Made by a program: the position numbers and the translations under genes. Below the pieces are notes generated by a model, which was given only the letters and a program-made list of their open reading frames with translations, did not search any database and was not told the origin of the DNA. Below are positions 47,532 to 56,600 of a DNA stretch of 64,000 nucleotides, one piece after another (the first letter of the stretch is position 1; each line of letters begins with the position of its first letter). Source of the DNA: Arthrobacter sp. B3I9 (GTDB lineage Bacteria; Actinomycetota; Actinomycetes; Actinomycetales; Micrococcaceae); contig NZ_JAUSYO010000001.1 of the NCBI RefSeq assembly GCF_030816935.1, positions 2,852,001 to 2,916,000 of the forward strand, read 5' to 3'.

Positions 47532-48308
47532 ATGGCGAATTCCCCTGACCCCCGCACGTCCAGTTCTTCGGCCTCCGGCTCTTCAGCCGTCACTCCGAAG
47601 CGTGGCCTCTTCTCCCGTAAGGCCAAGGTAGCGACGGCTAAGAAGCCGAGCCGCCTGAAGCAGATCGGCGAGGTCTTCCAGATGACCCGGCGCAACGATC
47701 CGATGGTGCCCTGGCTCATGCTGCTGGCCTTCCTTGGCGTTGTGGCTGTCAGCCTTCTGGTTGGCTTCCTTATGGAAAACTGGATCACCGGCCTGATCAT
47801 CGGCATCGCGCTGGGGGTGCTTGCCGCGACCTTCATCCTGTCCCGCAGGGCCGAGCGGGCCGCCTTCGCACAGATCGAAAACCAGCCCGGGGCCGCAGGT
47901 GCAGCGCTGGGCACGCTCAAGCGCGGCTGGATCGTCGAAGAACAGCCGGTCGCCGTGAACCCGCGCACCCAGGACGTGGTCTTCCGCGCCATCGGCCGGC
48001 CCGGCGTCGTGCTGGTCAGTGAAGGTCCCACCAGCCGGGTGAAGCCGCTGGTCGACGCCGAACGCAAACGCCTTGCGCGCATCCTGCCGAATGTCACCAT
48101 CCACGTGATCGAAAGCGGCCGCGGTGAGGGCCAGGTGCCGATCAGCCAGGTCGCCAAGAAGATGAACAAGCTGAACAAGGAACTGACCAAGATCGAGGTC
48201 AGTGCCGTGTCCAAGCGGATCTCCTCGCTGGGAAGCCGCCTGCCGATCCCGAAGGGCATTGATCCGTACAAGGCCCGCCCGGACCGCAAGGCTGCCCGCG
48301 GACGCTAG
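47532..48308 (+). CDS. DUF4191 membrane protein
   Basis: A 258-residue protein of the actinobacterial DUF4191 family, regularly found just after lipA. A Ser/Lys-rich N-terminus is followed by two membrane helices (about residues 57-76 and 79-98) and a soluble C-terminal domain with RAIGRPGVVLVSEGPTSRVKPLV and a basic tail. Function is unknown; the link to lipoate genes is positional only. Confidence 0.9.
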   Translation: MANSPDPRTSSSSASGSSAVTPKRGLFSRKAKVATAKKPSRLKQIGEVFQMTRRNDPMVPWLMLLAFLGVVAVSLLVGFLMENWITGLIIGIALGVLAATFILSRRAERAAFAQIENQPGAAGAALGTLKRGWIVEEQPVAVNPRTQDVVFRAIGRPGVVLVSEGPTSRVKPLVDAERKRLARILPNVTIHVIESGRGEGQVPISQVAKKMNKLNKELTKIEVSAVSKRISSLGSRLPIPKGIDPYKARPDRKAARGR

Positions 48309-48340
48309 CCGCCCGCAGCAACATTTGCAGCTCCAACGAG

Positions 48341-48379
48341 TCGCCCCGATTACCGCCTTAAGGCCGTATACAGGGGCGA
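48341..48379 (+). terminator. Imperfect hairpin after the DUF4191 gene
   Basis: Outer arms TCGCCCC (48341-48347) and GGGGCGA (48373-48379) enclose a second small palindrome (GCCTTAAGGC). It could terminate the DUF4191 transcript; there is only a short T-containing tail. Confidence 0.4.
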
Positions 48380-48433
48380 TATTCGTTTAAGCGGCAGCCG
48401 CGGCCCTCAGACCCTCGTTGGCGCCACGCTCGT

Positions 48434-48778
48434 TTGACGAAATTGGCCGCTATGCGAAGGGGCATAGCGGCCATAATTGGCGAGTCGTGGACCTCCGGGG
48501 GTGCTTAGCCGGCGGAGGCGTCGGCGTACTCATAAGGCGAGACCGAGGTTTTCCTCCGCCGCTGAAGCCGCGTCCTGGGAATGTGTGGCAGCCGACCCGC
48601 CCTGCTGTCACGCCCGATTGACGAAAGTGGCCGCTCCGCGAATGGGCGTAGCGGCCATAATTGGCGAATCGCGGCGCTTCCCTGGGATGCCAGCTGGGCA
48701 CAGCGGCCATTCTTGGCGAATCGCGGGGCTTCCCCGCGACTCCAGCTGGGCACAGCGGCCATTCTTGGCGAATCGCGG
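48434..48778. repeat. Clustered hairpin repeat element, four copies
   Basis: This gene-free stretch (48309-48860) between convergent genes holds four copies of a 25-bp core (AGCGGCCAT, two variable bases, then TTGGCGA and a TCGCGG-like end) at 48466, 48650, 48702 and 48754. The last three recur every 52 bp. The first two are preceded by a complementary arm (TGGCCGCT...) that folds back on the core, giving hairpins at about 48444-48473 and 48628-48657, in a 184-bp spaced duplication starting at TTGACGAAA. The final two share a longer 52-bp unit containing CAGCTGGGCACAGC. No T-tracts. It could be a REP-like palindromic element; I do not recognise a named family. Confidence 0.75.
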
Positions 48779-48860
48779 GATCTCCGGGCCTGCGGGAACT
48801 GGCGGGACCTCCCAGGACTTCCCAAGGGCCTCCGCAGCGACGATCCAGCCGCGCCCGCCG

Positions 48861-49298
48861 TTACATCCGGATCAGCACGGTGTTCAGAGCTTTGTCATGC
48901 AGCCCGCGCTGGTCAGGGTCGAAAATGACGGCGGGGATGACCAGGCACACCAGCAGGGCCCTGACCACTGCCGGGAGTGGACCTGCGGGGGCACCGCCCA
49001 GCCGTACCACGTGGATTCCCATGATGCGGTGCCCGATGCTGTAGCCCAGCGTGCCGATCAGCAGCGCCTGCTCCGCCGCGAACACGGCAAGGGTGGCCCA
49101 CGGATTGCCGGCGAAGGCGTAGTTGCTGATGAGCAGGGCGATCCCCCAGTCGATGCAGATGGCGAGGATCCGGCGGCCGGCGCGGGCGATGGAGCCGGGG
49201 CCGGACTCGGGCAGGCCCAGCCGCTCCCCCGGGTACTTGGAGATGCCGGACGTATCCGGCCCGCTGAGCCATGAGCCTAAGTCTTTACGATCAACCAC
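48861..49298 (-). CDS. RDD family membrane protein
   Basis: A 145-residue RDD protein. The Arg/Asp pair occurs in RAGRRILAICIDW and the family's C-terminal DPDQRGLHDKALNTVLI is present. About three membrane helices (residues 43-60, 66-86 and 112-128). Transport roles are proposed for some RDD proteins but none can be assigned. The GTG at 49298 is the only good start, although a GGAGG motif abuts it with no spacing, so initiation is uncertain. Upstream lies the glnA regulatory region. Confidence 0.85.
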   Translation of the reverse strand: MVDRKDLGSWLSGPDTSGISKYPGERLGLPESGPGSIARAGRRILAICIDWGIALLISNYAFAGNPWATLAVFAAEQALLIGTLGYSIGHRIMGIHVVRLGGAPAGPLPAVVRALLVCLVIPAVIFDPDQRGLHDKALNTVLIRM

Positions 49299-49423
49299 CC
49301 TCCAAGACTATCGGGATTCGACGGGGCGATCGCAGTCCAGGGAGCGGACCCGGCCGCCCACACTGCGGAACCGGATTGGCCACAGAGTGGACACCGACTA
49401 CCGTTTACATGTCAGGGCATTCT

Positions 49424-49461
49424 GTAACGTGCCTGAAACAAAGCGGACACCGTGGTGAAAT
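49424..49461 (+). promoter_or_regulatory. GlnR-type box upstream of glnA
   Basis: Four half-sites with exact six-base spacers: GTAAC (49424), GAAAC (49435), GACAC (49446) and GAAAT (49457). This fits the actinobacterial GlnR consensus gTnAC-n6-GaAAC-n6-gTnAC-n6-GaAAc with two mismatches, one in each of the last two half-sites. It lies 133 bp before the glnA ATG, in the 295-bp intergenic region, and predicts nitrogen-responsive control. Confidence 0.78.
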
Positions 49462-49593
49462 CCCGTGTCCTTAGGGTGGTAACAGTTGCCGGCGGCATAG
49501 GAGCGGGGCGGACTTTTTCGTTCTCCCCGCTGTCGGACTGCGCTGGACCACATGGCCTGACGGCCAGATCTTTCATATGCGTAAGGAGCATAG

Positions 49594-51018
49594 ATGTTCA
49601 AGACTGCGGACGAAGTCCTCAAGTTCATCAAAGACGAAGACATCAGATTCGTCGATATCCGCTTCACCGACCTCCCCGGCGTTCAGCAGCACTTCAACGT
49701 GCCCGCCAAGAGTGTTGACGCGGACTTCTTCGTCAACGGCCAGCTTTTCGACGGATCCTCCATCCGCGGCTTCCAGGGCATCGCCGAGTCGGACATGCAG
49801 CTCATCCCGGACGTCACGACGGCGTTCGTAGACACGTTCCGCCTGGAGAAGACCCTCGCGCTGAACTTCTCGATCGTGAACCCCCGCACCGGTGACCCGT
49901 ACCACCGCGATCCCCGCGGCGTGGCCGAGAAGGCCGAGGCCTACCTCGCCTCCACCGGCATCGCTGACACGGCGTTCTTTGCGCCGGAGGCCGAGTTCTT
50001 CGTCTTCGACAACGTGCAGTACCAGTCCTCCCCGCAGGGCAGCTTCTACAAGATCGACTCCGAGGAAGCCCACTGGAACTCGGGCCGCGAAGAAGAAGGC
50101 GGAAACCTCGGTTACAAGACCCCCGTCAAGGGCGGTTACTTCCCGGTCTCCCCGACCGACAAGCAGGCCGACCTGCGCGATGCCATGTGTATCGCACTGG
50201 ATGAGGCCGGCCTTGAGGTCGAGCGCAGCCACCACGAAGTCGGTTCCGCCGGCCAGGCTGAGATCAACTACAAGTTCACCACCCTGACCCACGCGGCTGA
50301 TGACCTGCAGAAGTTCAAGTACGTCATCAAGAACACCGCCGACGCCTGGGGCAAGTCCGTCACCTTCATGCCGAAGCCGGTCTTCGGTGACAACGGCTCG
50401 GGCATGCACTGCCACCAGTCGCTGTGGAATGGCGGCGACCCGCTGTTCTACGACGAGAAGGGTTACGCCGGCCTCTCCGACACGGCCCGCTGGTACATCG
50501 GCGGCCTGCTGAAGCACTCCTCGGCCGTTCTGGCCTTCACCAACCCGACGGTGAACTCCTACCGCCGCCTGGTCAAGGGCTTCGAGGCCCCGGTCAACAT
50601 GGTCTACTCGCAGGGCAACCGCTCCGCCGGTATCCGTATCCCGATCACGGGTTCCAACCCGAAGGCCAAGCGCATCGAATTCCGCGCTCCGGACCCCTCC
50701 TCGAACCCGTACCTGGCCTTCGCCGCCCAGCTGATGGCCGGCATCGACGGCATCCGCAACCGCATCGAACCGCCCGCTCCGATCGACAAGGACCTCTACG
50801 AGCTCCCCGCCGAGGAAGCCAAGGACATCCCGAAGGCTCCGGGCACGCTCGAAGAAGCCCTGGATGCACTGGCTGAGGACAACGAGTTCCTGCAGGCCGG
50901 CGGCGTCTTCACCCAGGACCTGATCGACACCTGGATCGAGTACAAGTACGAGAACGAGATCCGTCCGCTCTCGCTGCGCCCGAACCCGTACGAGTTCGAG
51001 CTGTACTACGGCGTCTAG
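49594..51018 (+). CDS. glnA: Type I glutamine synthetase, adenylylatable
   Basis: The main ammonium-assimilating enzyme, making glutamine from glutamate, ammonia and ATP as a dodecamer. The 474-residue protein has the N-terminal [10 protein letters not shown], metal-binding glutamates ([20 protein letters not shown]), the ATP motif [16 protein letters not shown], and [15 protein letters not shown]. The adenylylation tyrosine is present in DLYELPAEE (about Y402), matching the glnE gene nearby. ATG at 49594 with AAGGAG. Predicted GlnR control upstream and a strong terminator downstream. Confidence 0.97.
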   Translation: MFKTADEVLKFIKDEDIRFVDIRFTDLPGVQQHFNVPAKSVDADFFVNGQLFDGSSIRGFQGIAESDMQLIPDVTTAFVDTFRLEKTLALNFSIVNPRTGDPYHRDPRGVAEKAEAYLASTGIADTAFFAPEAEFFVFDNVQYQSSPQGSFYKIDSEEAHWNSGREEEGGNLGYKTPVKGGYFPVSPTDKQADLRDAMCIALDEAGLEVERSHHEVGSAGQAEINYKFTTLTHAADDLQKFKYVIKNTADAWGKSVTFMPKPVFGDNGSGMHCHQSLWNGGDPLFYDEKGYAGLSDTARWYIGGLLKHSSAVLAFTNPTVNSYRRLVKGFEAPVNMVYSQGNRSAGIRIPITGSNPKAKRIEFRAPDPSSNPYLAFAAQLMAGIDGIRNRIEPPAPIDKDLYELPAEEAKDIPKAPGTLEEALDALAEDNEFLQAGGVFTQDLIDTWIEYKYENEIRPLSLRPNPYEFELYYGV

Positions 51019-51048
51019 TCAGACCAAGGCTCAATAGCCTGCACGACG

Positions 51049-51085
51049 GCGGCCCCCACCTTCCGGTGGGGGCCGCTCGTCTTTT
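51049..51085 (+). terminator. Terminator of glnA
   Basis: A perfect 12-bp GC stem (51049-51060 with 51065-51076), a four-base loop and a TCGTCTTTT tail. Confidence 0.93.
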
Positions 51086-51579
51086 AAGCGGCTCTTCGAG
51101 ACGGCGCCGTTACACGAGCACCACCGCATGCGCCCGGCATGATCTTGCCCGAATCCGCCGAACTCCGCCCTGAACGCCCTTCCCGCCCAGCCAAAAGGCG
51201 GTTAGCGTTTAAGAGGGCGCAGCTCCGCGGCTGAGGATCCGGCGGACTGGCGCTCCGACACCGCACCAGGTTCATGCCCATCGCTCCTGTTCCTGGGCAG
51301 GCATCGGGTGGGCGCGGAAGTGTCCGCACGGTGATAACCGTCCCTAGCCGCAACACAGTTCAGGGAAGTCCGGGCAGGGGCGTGGTTCCCGCACTGAGAT
51401 GTGGGCCATCAACCGCAGTTTGATAACCGGACAGCAAAGTCCCCGGAGACGCGACGACGCCGATCAGTCGTCGCGCCGGCACTAAGGAGCGGTACCAGCC
51501 GCGCCGGTGCGAAACGTGGAGTTCCCTGTCTCGTCTTCCTGCGGAATACATCAAGAAAGAACAGAAGTAGGCGAGTCAC
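51086..51579. other. Long 5' region of the secreted His/Asp-rich protein
   Basis: 494 bp without a supported gene. A perfect nine-bp hairpin (arms 51450-51458 and 51467-51475) lies about 105 bp before the next ATG. The length and GC-structured sequence suggest a long untranslated leader, but I do not recognise a known riboswitch consensus. Confidence 0.4.
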
Positions 51580-51921
51580 ATGAAGAAACTGATTCGGTTG
51601 CTGGGAACGGCCCTCCTGGTCGCCGGAATGGGCATCGGCGGGACGGCCTTGACGGCGGGAGCTGCCTCGGCGGATACCGGAACGCAGGCCGCAAACCTGC
51701 AGGTTTCCGGCGGCTCCTGGCCGGACCATGACAACTGCTGGAACCATGACGGCGGTTGGATCAATGGCGGGCATGACTCGAACGGTGACAAGTGCCGGGA
51801 CCATCACGGCCGCGACGGCGATCGTGACCACAACGACCACCACGGCGATCATCGTGACCACAACGACCACCACGGCGATCATGGTGACCACAAGGGCGAC
51901 GGGCGTCACAACGACTGCTAG
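51580..51921 (+). CDS. Secreted His/Asp-rich small protein
   Basis: A 113-residue exported protein with a Sec signal peptide (MKKLIRLL, hydrophobic core, cleavage after AGAASA near residue 31). The mature part of about 80 residues begins with a linker (TQAANLQVSGGSWPD), contains three cysteines (NCW, KCRD and the C-terminal NDC), and then a run of His, Asp, Gly and Asn, including two exact copies of a ten-residue unit DHNDHHGDHR-like. This composition suggests extracellular metal binding, but no family is recognised. It has its own terminator. Confidence 0.78.
   Translation: MKKLIRLLGTALLVAGMGIGGTALTAGAASADTGTQAANLQVSGGSWPDHDNCWNHDGGWINGGHDSNGDKCRDHHGRDGDRDHNDHHGDHRDHNDHHGDHGDHKGDGRHNDC
51821..51880 (+). 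repeat. Perfect 30-bp tandem duplication
   Basis: 51821-51850 and 51851-51880 are identical, and a partial third copy follows. The units are in frame and encode the His/Asp repeat of the secreted protein. Confidence 0.95.
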
Positions 51922-51947
51922 CCCCGTTCCGGGTGACTAGTCACAGG

Positions 51948-51977
51948 CTCCGCCAGCGCAACGGCTGGCGGAGTTTT
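51948..51977 (+). terminator. Terminator of the His/Asp-rich gene
   Basis: A perfect ten-bp stem CTCCGCCAGC with its complement (51948-51957 and 51964-51973), a six-base loop and TTTT. Confidence 0.9.
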
Positions 51978-52059
51978 CCCGTCCTGGCCGGAGATGCCCG
52001 CACGACGACGGTTCCCGCCTTCACCGTGGGCCGTAGGACTGCGCTTACCGGAGAAGCTG

Positions 52060-52260
52060 TCAACGCTTCCCGTACTTCTTATGCACGGCCTGTTTGCTCA
52101 CGCCAAGGCAGGTCGCGATGGCCTCCCATGACAGGCCGGCCTGGCGTGCGCGCAACACCACTTCCGTCTCGGTGCGGGCAACTTCCTTCCGGAGCTCCGC
52201 GACCGCATACAGGGCTTCCGCCGGGCCCTTGCCGTCCATCGAACCGATCAATGTCTTCAC
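52060..52260 (-). CDS. Small helix-turn-helix protein
   Basis: A 66-residue protein that is almost only a DNA-binding domain: a helix rich in Glu and Arg (AELRKEVARTETEVVLRARQ) followed by the helix-turn-helix LSWEAIATCLGVSKQAVHKKYG. I chose the GTG at 52260, which follows AGGAGG by six bases, over a longer form beginning seven codons upstream. A good promoter overlapped by repeated GTTGAC motifs lies just upstream (52281-52320), suggesting autoregulation. Similar short regulators are common in actinobacteria; the targets are unknown. Confidence 0.85.
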   Translation of the reverse strand: MKTLIGSMDGKGPAEALYAVAELRKEVARTETEVVLRARQAGLSWEAIATCLGVSKQAVHKKYGKR

Positions 52261-52280
52261 GGGACACCTCCTGGACGTCA

Positions 52281-52320
52281 ACTTTAGATGACGCCCGGAG
52301 CGGTGTCAACGAAAGTTGAC
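52281..52320 (-). promoter_or_regulatory. Sigma-70 promoter with overlapping GTTGAC operators
   Basis: On the minus strand TTGACA (52304-52309), 17-bp spacer, TAAAGT (52281-52286). GTTGAC or its complement occurs three times: 52277-52282, 52305-52310 and 52315-52320. The last two form an inverted repeat with a four-base spacer over the -35 box; the first overlaps the -10 box. Confidence 0.75.
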
Positions 52321-52332
52321 CCCCGCAGTTCC

Positions 52333-52980
52333 TCAGGGAGCCTCCGGCGCATCTTGGAGGAGCCGGTGCAAGGCCGTTACGGGGTCGGGGATCTCCGGCC
52401 CATGCGCAAAGAGCATCCGCTCGGGCTCCAGCCGGGCCAGCTTCCGGAGTGATTCCTCCGCCTGCACCGGATCTGCCGTAAACGCCTCCGGCGCCCGCCC
52501 GAGTGCGCCCGCATCGCTGAACAGAGCATCTCCCACAAACAGAATCCTGTCCTCAAACGACAGGCAGATGTGTCCCGCAGTGTGCCCGGGGGCCTCCACG
52601 ACCTGCAGACTGCGGACCCTGTCACCCTCTGCCAGCGGTCGGGGCGGCTCGGGGGACGGGATGTCGGGACAGTCACGGGCACCGGCCCAGACCACGGCCT
52701 GCGGGCTCCGGGCCACGACGTCGGCGAGGCCGCCAAAATGGTCCGGATGCGCATGCGTCAGGATGACGTCGGTCACGTCATCCCACCCTGCGCCGGCGCG
52801 GTTCAGTGCTTCTCCGATGGGATCGGCGCTGCCCGGACCGGTGTCGATCAACAGCAGCCCGTCCGGGTGGGAGACGATGAAGCATCGGACGTCCATCGTC
52901 ACCTCAACCGGCCCAACAATCCCGGCCGGAAGGCGGAGCTCCTGGACGACCGGTTCTACCAACATCTCGGGATGGACCAT
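52333..52980 (-). CDS. MBL-fold metallo-hydrolase
   Basis: A 215-residue metallo-beta-lactamase-fold hydrolase with the metal motif THAHPDH at about residues 75-81, further ligands in EAPGHTAGHICLSF (His) and FVGDALFSD (Asp), and a C-terminal His in LLFAHGPE. The substrate is unknown; glyoxalase II-like thioesters or lactones are possible. ATG at 52980 with AAAGG. It is transcribed toward the small regulator gene, which has its own promoter. Confidence 0.88.
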   Translation of the reverse strand: MVHPEMLVEPVVQELRLPAGIVGPVEVTMDVRCFIVSHPDGLLLIDTGPGSADPIGEALNRAGAGWDDVTDVILTHAHPDHFGGLADVVARSPQAVVWAGARDCPDIPSPEPPRPLAEGDRVRSLQVVEAPGHTAGHICLSFEDRILFVGDALFSDAGALGRAPEAFTADPVQAEESLRKLARLEPERMLFAHGPEIPDPVTALHRLLQDAPEAP

Positions 52981-53052
52981 CGCACACCTTTCGGGAGCCG
53001 GAACAGAACCAATATCGACGCCCCCGGCGCTCCAGTCAAGGTGTTCCGCGGC

Positions 53053-53565
53053 TCAGAAGGCCCGGTACATGGTCCTTTGCGGGCCGGAATCGCCGCCCAG
53101 GTACTGTCCCCGGTCCTCGAAGCCGGCTTTGAGGTAGGCGGCCCGGCCGGCCTGATTGGCTTCGTTGACGGACAGCACGACGCCGGTCTGGTTCCCGCCG
53201 AGGGCTGCCGTCAGTTTCGCGGCGGCCCGGAAAGCGGCCTCGGCGGCGAGAGTGCCGAGGCCCTTGCCCTGGTGCCGGCGGTCGATCAGGAATCCGCGGA
53301 GCAGCCAGACGGAATCATTGTCGGGCCACCCGGCGAGGCTCGCCGCACCGCTCTGCAGCGTCAGCACGCCTACTGCCGTCCCGTTGGTGTCCACCGCGTA
53401 AGGGTGGCGGGATTCCTCCTCCAGCGCCACCAGCATCATCCGCAGCGGATCCCCTACAAAGGTGCGCTGGTCCTCGCGCACATCAAGTTCGGCGATCTCC
53501 CCTAGCTTGATGGCGCGGGCGTCGCCGTCGAGAGTCTTCAGCGGCAGCAGCCACACATGGTCCAT
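53053..53565 (-). CDS. GNAT family N-acetyltransferase
   Basis: A 170-residue single GNAT domain with the acetyl-CoA loop in RRHQGKGLGTLAA and a C-terminal VNEANQAGRAAYLKAGFEDRG, typical of small-molecule acetyltransferases of the SpeG/RimI-like kind. The substrate is unknown. The ATG at 53565 (MDHVWLLPLK) is preferred because a TACGCT box lies six bases upstream; a longer frame is open but not conserved in character. Confidence 0.85.
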   Translation of the reverse strand: MDHVWLLPLKTLDGDARAIKLGEIAELDVREDQRTFVGDPLRMMLVALEEESRHPYAVDTNGTAVGVLTLQSGAASLAGWPDNDSVWLLRGFLIDRRHQGKGLGTLAAEAAFRAAAKLTAALGGNQTGVVLSVNEANQAGRAAYLKAGFEDRGQYLGGDSGPQRTMYRAF

Positions 53566-53571
53566 GACGGA

Positions 53572-53577
53572 AGCGTA
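53572..53577 (-). promoter_or_regulatory. -10 box TACGCT, leaderless start
   Basis: On the minus strand TACGCT lies exactly six bases before the ATG at 53565, with no ribosome site. Confidence 0.5.
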
Positions 53578-53639
53578 CCCGGTCTCCCGCCGTCGAACCG
53601 GCCGCACGAGCCATCACGGAACGCCATCACTGAACACCG

Positions 53640-56600
53640 TCACTGCCCGTAAAAAACCCGATCAAACACGCCCCGGGCCCGCCGGCTGAGCCGGAGATAG
53701 TCCTCCTCCAGCGCCGCCGCGTTGCCCTGGCCGTAACCGCACCAGCGCGCCACGGCCTCCAGGTCACGGCGCGAAGAGGGCAGCAGGTCCGACGCCCGGC
53801 CGGTCCAGATCACGTTCGCCGAGCGGATCCGGCTCGCCAGGCGCCAGGACTTCAGCAGGTGTGCCGCGTCGGTCTCCTCCAGCAGGCCCAGGCGTACCGC
53901 CGCCTCCAGCGCTTCCACAGTGGAGGTGGTCCGCAGCTCAGGGTGCCGGCCCGCGTGCTGGAGCTGGATCAGCTGGGCCAGCCATTCGACGTCGCTCAGT
54001 CCGCCGCGGCCGAGCTTCAGGTGGCGGGCGGGATCCGCGCCGCGGGGCAGCCGTTCGGCCTCCACCCGGGCCTTGACGCGCCGGACCTCCCGCACATCGC
54101 TTCCGGCGAGCTCGTCCGGATAGCGGATCGGGTCGATGAGGGCCACGAAATCCCGGGCAAGCTGGTCGTCGCCGGCCATCGGGCGGGCACGCAGCAGCGC
54201 CTGGGCCTCCCAGATCAGCGACCACCGCCGGTAGTACTCCGCATAGGACTCCAATGAGCGCACCATGGGCCCGCTCTTGCCCTCGGGCCGCAGGTCGGCG
54301 TCGACACTCAGCACGCGTTCGGCCAGGATGGCAGGTTTCAGGGGCTGGGTAAGGAGGGTCGAGAGCCGGCCGACAATCTGCGCAGCCTGCTGCTGGGCCT
54401 CCTCTTCGGGCACTCCCGGCAGGCCGCGGTGGACGTACATGACGTCGGCGTCCGAGCCGTAGCCGATCTCCCGCCCGCCCTGCCGGCCCATGGCGACCAC
54501 CAGCACGTGGGTCTTGAGGGGCTCGCCGGCGGTGACCGTGTTTTCCGCCACCCGGAGCGCCCCCAGCACCGCGGCGCGGTCGGTGTCGGCGAGGGCCGCG
54601 CCCACCTGGTCCTGGTCCAGCAGGCCGGCGCTGTCGGCGATGGCGATCCGGAGGATTTCCCTGCGGCGGATCAGCCGGATCAGGCGCATCGCATTTTCCG
54701 GCTCCGCGTGCCGGGACATCTTCGCGGTGATCTCCTGCCACTGCGCTTCAAAGCTCACGGGCACGAGGTCCTTGTCCGAGCCGAGCCAGGCCACGGATTC
54801 CGGCGAAACTTCAAGGAGGTCCGCGATGAGCCGGGAGTTGGCAAGGACATGGCAGAGCCGTTCCGCGGCCGCCGTCGAGTCCCGGAGCAGTCCCAGGTAC
54901 CAGTGCGTGGTGCCGAGGGCCTCACTGACACGGCGGAAGGCGAGCAGGCCGCCGTCGGGGTCGACGCCGTCGGCCAGCCAACCCAGCAGGATCGGCAGCA
55001 GCTGCCGCTGCAGCGCGGCACGGCGGCTGACGCCGGCCGTCAGGGCCTCGATGTGCCGCATCGCCCCCTGCGGGTCAAGGTAACCCAGAGCGGCGAGCCG
55101 TCCCTGCGCGGCTTCCGGGGTGAGCCGGGCCTCCTCGCTGCTGAGGGTCGCGGCGGTGTTCAGCAGGGGGCGGTAAAAGATGCGGTCATGCAGTTCCCGG
55201 ACCGAGCGTTTCGTCTTGCGCCAGGCGGCCATCAGGGCATCGGGCTGGGGCCGTTCATTGGAGAAGGGCCCCAGCACGGCCTTCGCCAGGGCGCGCAGGG
55301 CGGACTCCTGGACCGGCATCAGGTGGGTCCGGCGCAGCTGGAACAGCTGGATGCGGTGCTCGAGCAGCCGCAGATAGCGGTAGTCGCGGTCGAATTCCGC
55401 GGCGTCCGAGCGGCCGATGTAGCCGCCGGCAGACAGGGCGGCGATGGCGGAGGTGGTGTCACGGTGGCGCAGCGTTTCGTCGGACTTTCCGTGCACCAGC
55501 TGCAGCAGCTGGACGGTGAACTCCACGTCCCGCAGTCCGCCGCGGCCCAGCTTGATCTGCCGCTGCTCCTCCTCAGCCGGAATGTGCTCGGTAACCCTGC
55601 GGCGCATGGAGCGGACCGACTCCACGAATCCCTCACGTCCCGCCGAGGACCAGATGAGCGGCGCGACGGCGGCCTCATAGCGTGCCCCGAGCGCGGCGTC
55701 CCCGGCGATGGTCCGCGCTTTCAGCAGGGCCTGGAACTCCCAGCTCTCGGCCCAGCGGGCGTAGTAGCTTTCGTGCGAGGCCAGTGTCCGGACCAGCGGG
55801 CCGGACTTCCCCTCCGGCCGCAGGTTCGCGTCGACCTCCCAGAGGCCCGGTTCCCGGCCCGGGGACATGATGGCGCGGGAAATACCGGACGCGAGGGTGG
55901 TCCCGATGGTGTTGGCACGCGAGTCCTCCAGCGCACCGGGTTCAATCACGTAGATGACGTCGACGTCGGAAATGTAGTTCAGCTCCCGGGCGCCGCATTT
56001 GCCCATGCCGATCACGGCAAGCCCGACGTCGGCCACCTCCGTGGCGCTGAATTGCTCGGCCGCCTCTGCCCGGGATACGGCGAGGGCGGCCTCGATGGCA
56101 GCCCCGGCGAGGTCGGCCAGTTCGGCTCCCGCGGCGGGCAGGAAATCCAGCGGATCAGCGGCGCAGAGGTCCTTCACCGCGAGCTCGACGAGACCGCGCC
56201 GGTAGGCGGCACGCAACGCCTCATAGCCCTCCGGTCCGGACAGGCCCGCAACCGGCCGCAGGGATTTCGGATCGGCACGTACGGACTGCAGCAGCCGGGC
56301 GCGGAGGACCGCGGCGTCCGCTGGCTGCGGCTCCGGGCTGGCCGCGACTTCCAGGGCGTCAAGGTGTTCCGGGTGCCGGATCAGGAACTCGCCCAGGGCC
56401 TCGGAGGCGCCCAGCACGCGGTACAGCGGTTCGCTGGTCTCCAGCTCCGCCACCGCGAGCTTCCGGAGGGCCGGGTGCTTCTCGATCAGCCGGACCAGCG
56501 ACTGCAGGGCCGTGTCCGGGTTCGCGGCCAGCTGCAGCCCGGCGAACAGGACGTCCTGGTCGAGCCCCTCCAGCTCCGGGGCGGCCAGGAACCGTTCGCC

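Noticed and set aside
48650..48778. CRISPR array
   Set aside because: Repeats recur every 52 bp, but the intervals are also similar to each other, there are too few copies, and no cas genes are nearby.
48477..49274. Open frames across the repeat cluster encoding LGTAAILGES-type peptide repeats
   Set aside because: The repetition comes from the DNA element. The frames overlap the RDD gene on the other strand and lack ribosome sites.
51086..51579. A c-di-AMP or other riboswitch before the secreted protein
   Set aside because: The leader is long and structured, but I could not match a known consensus by eye. A covariance-model search would decide.
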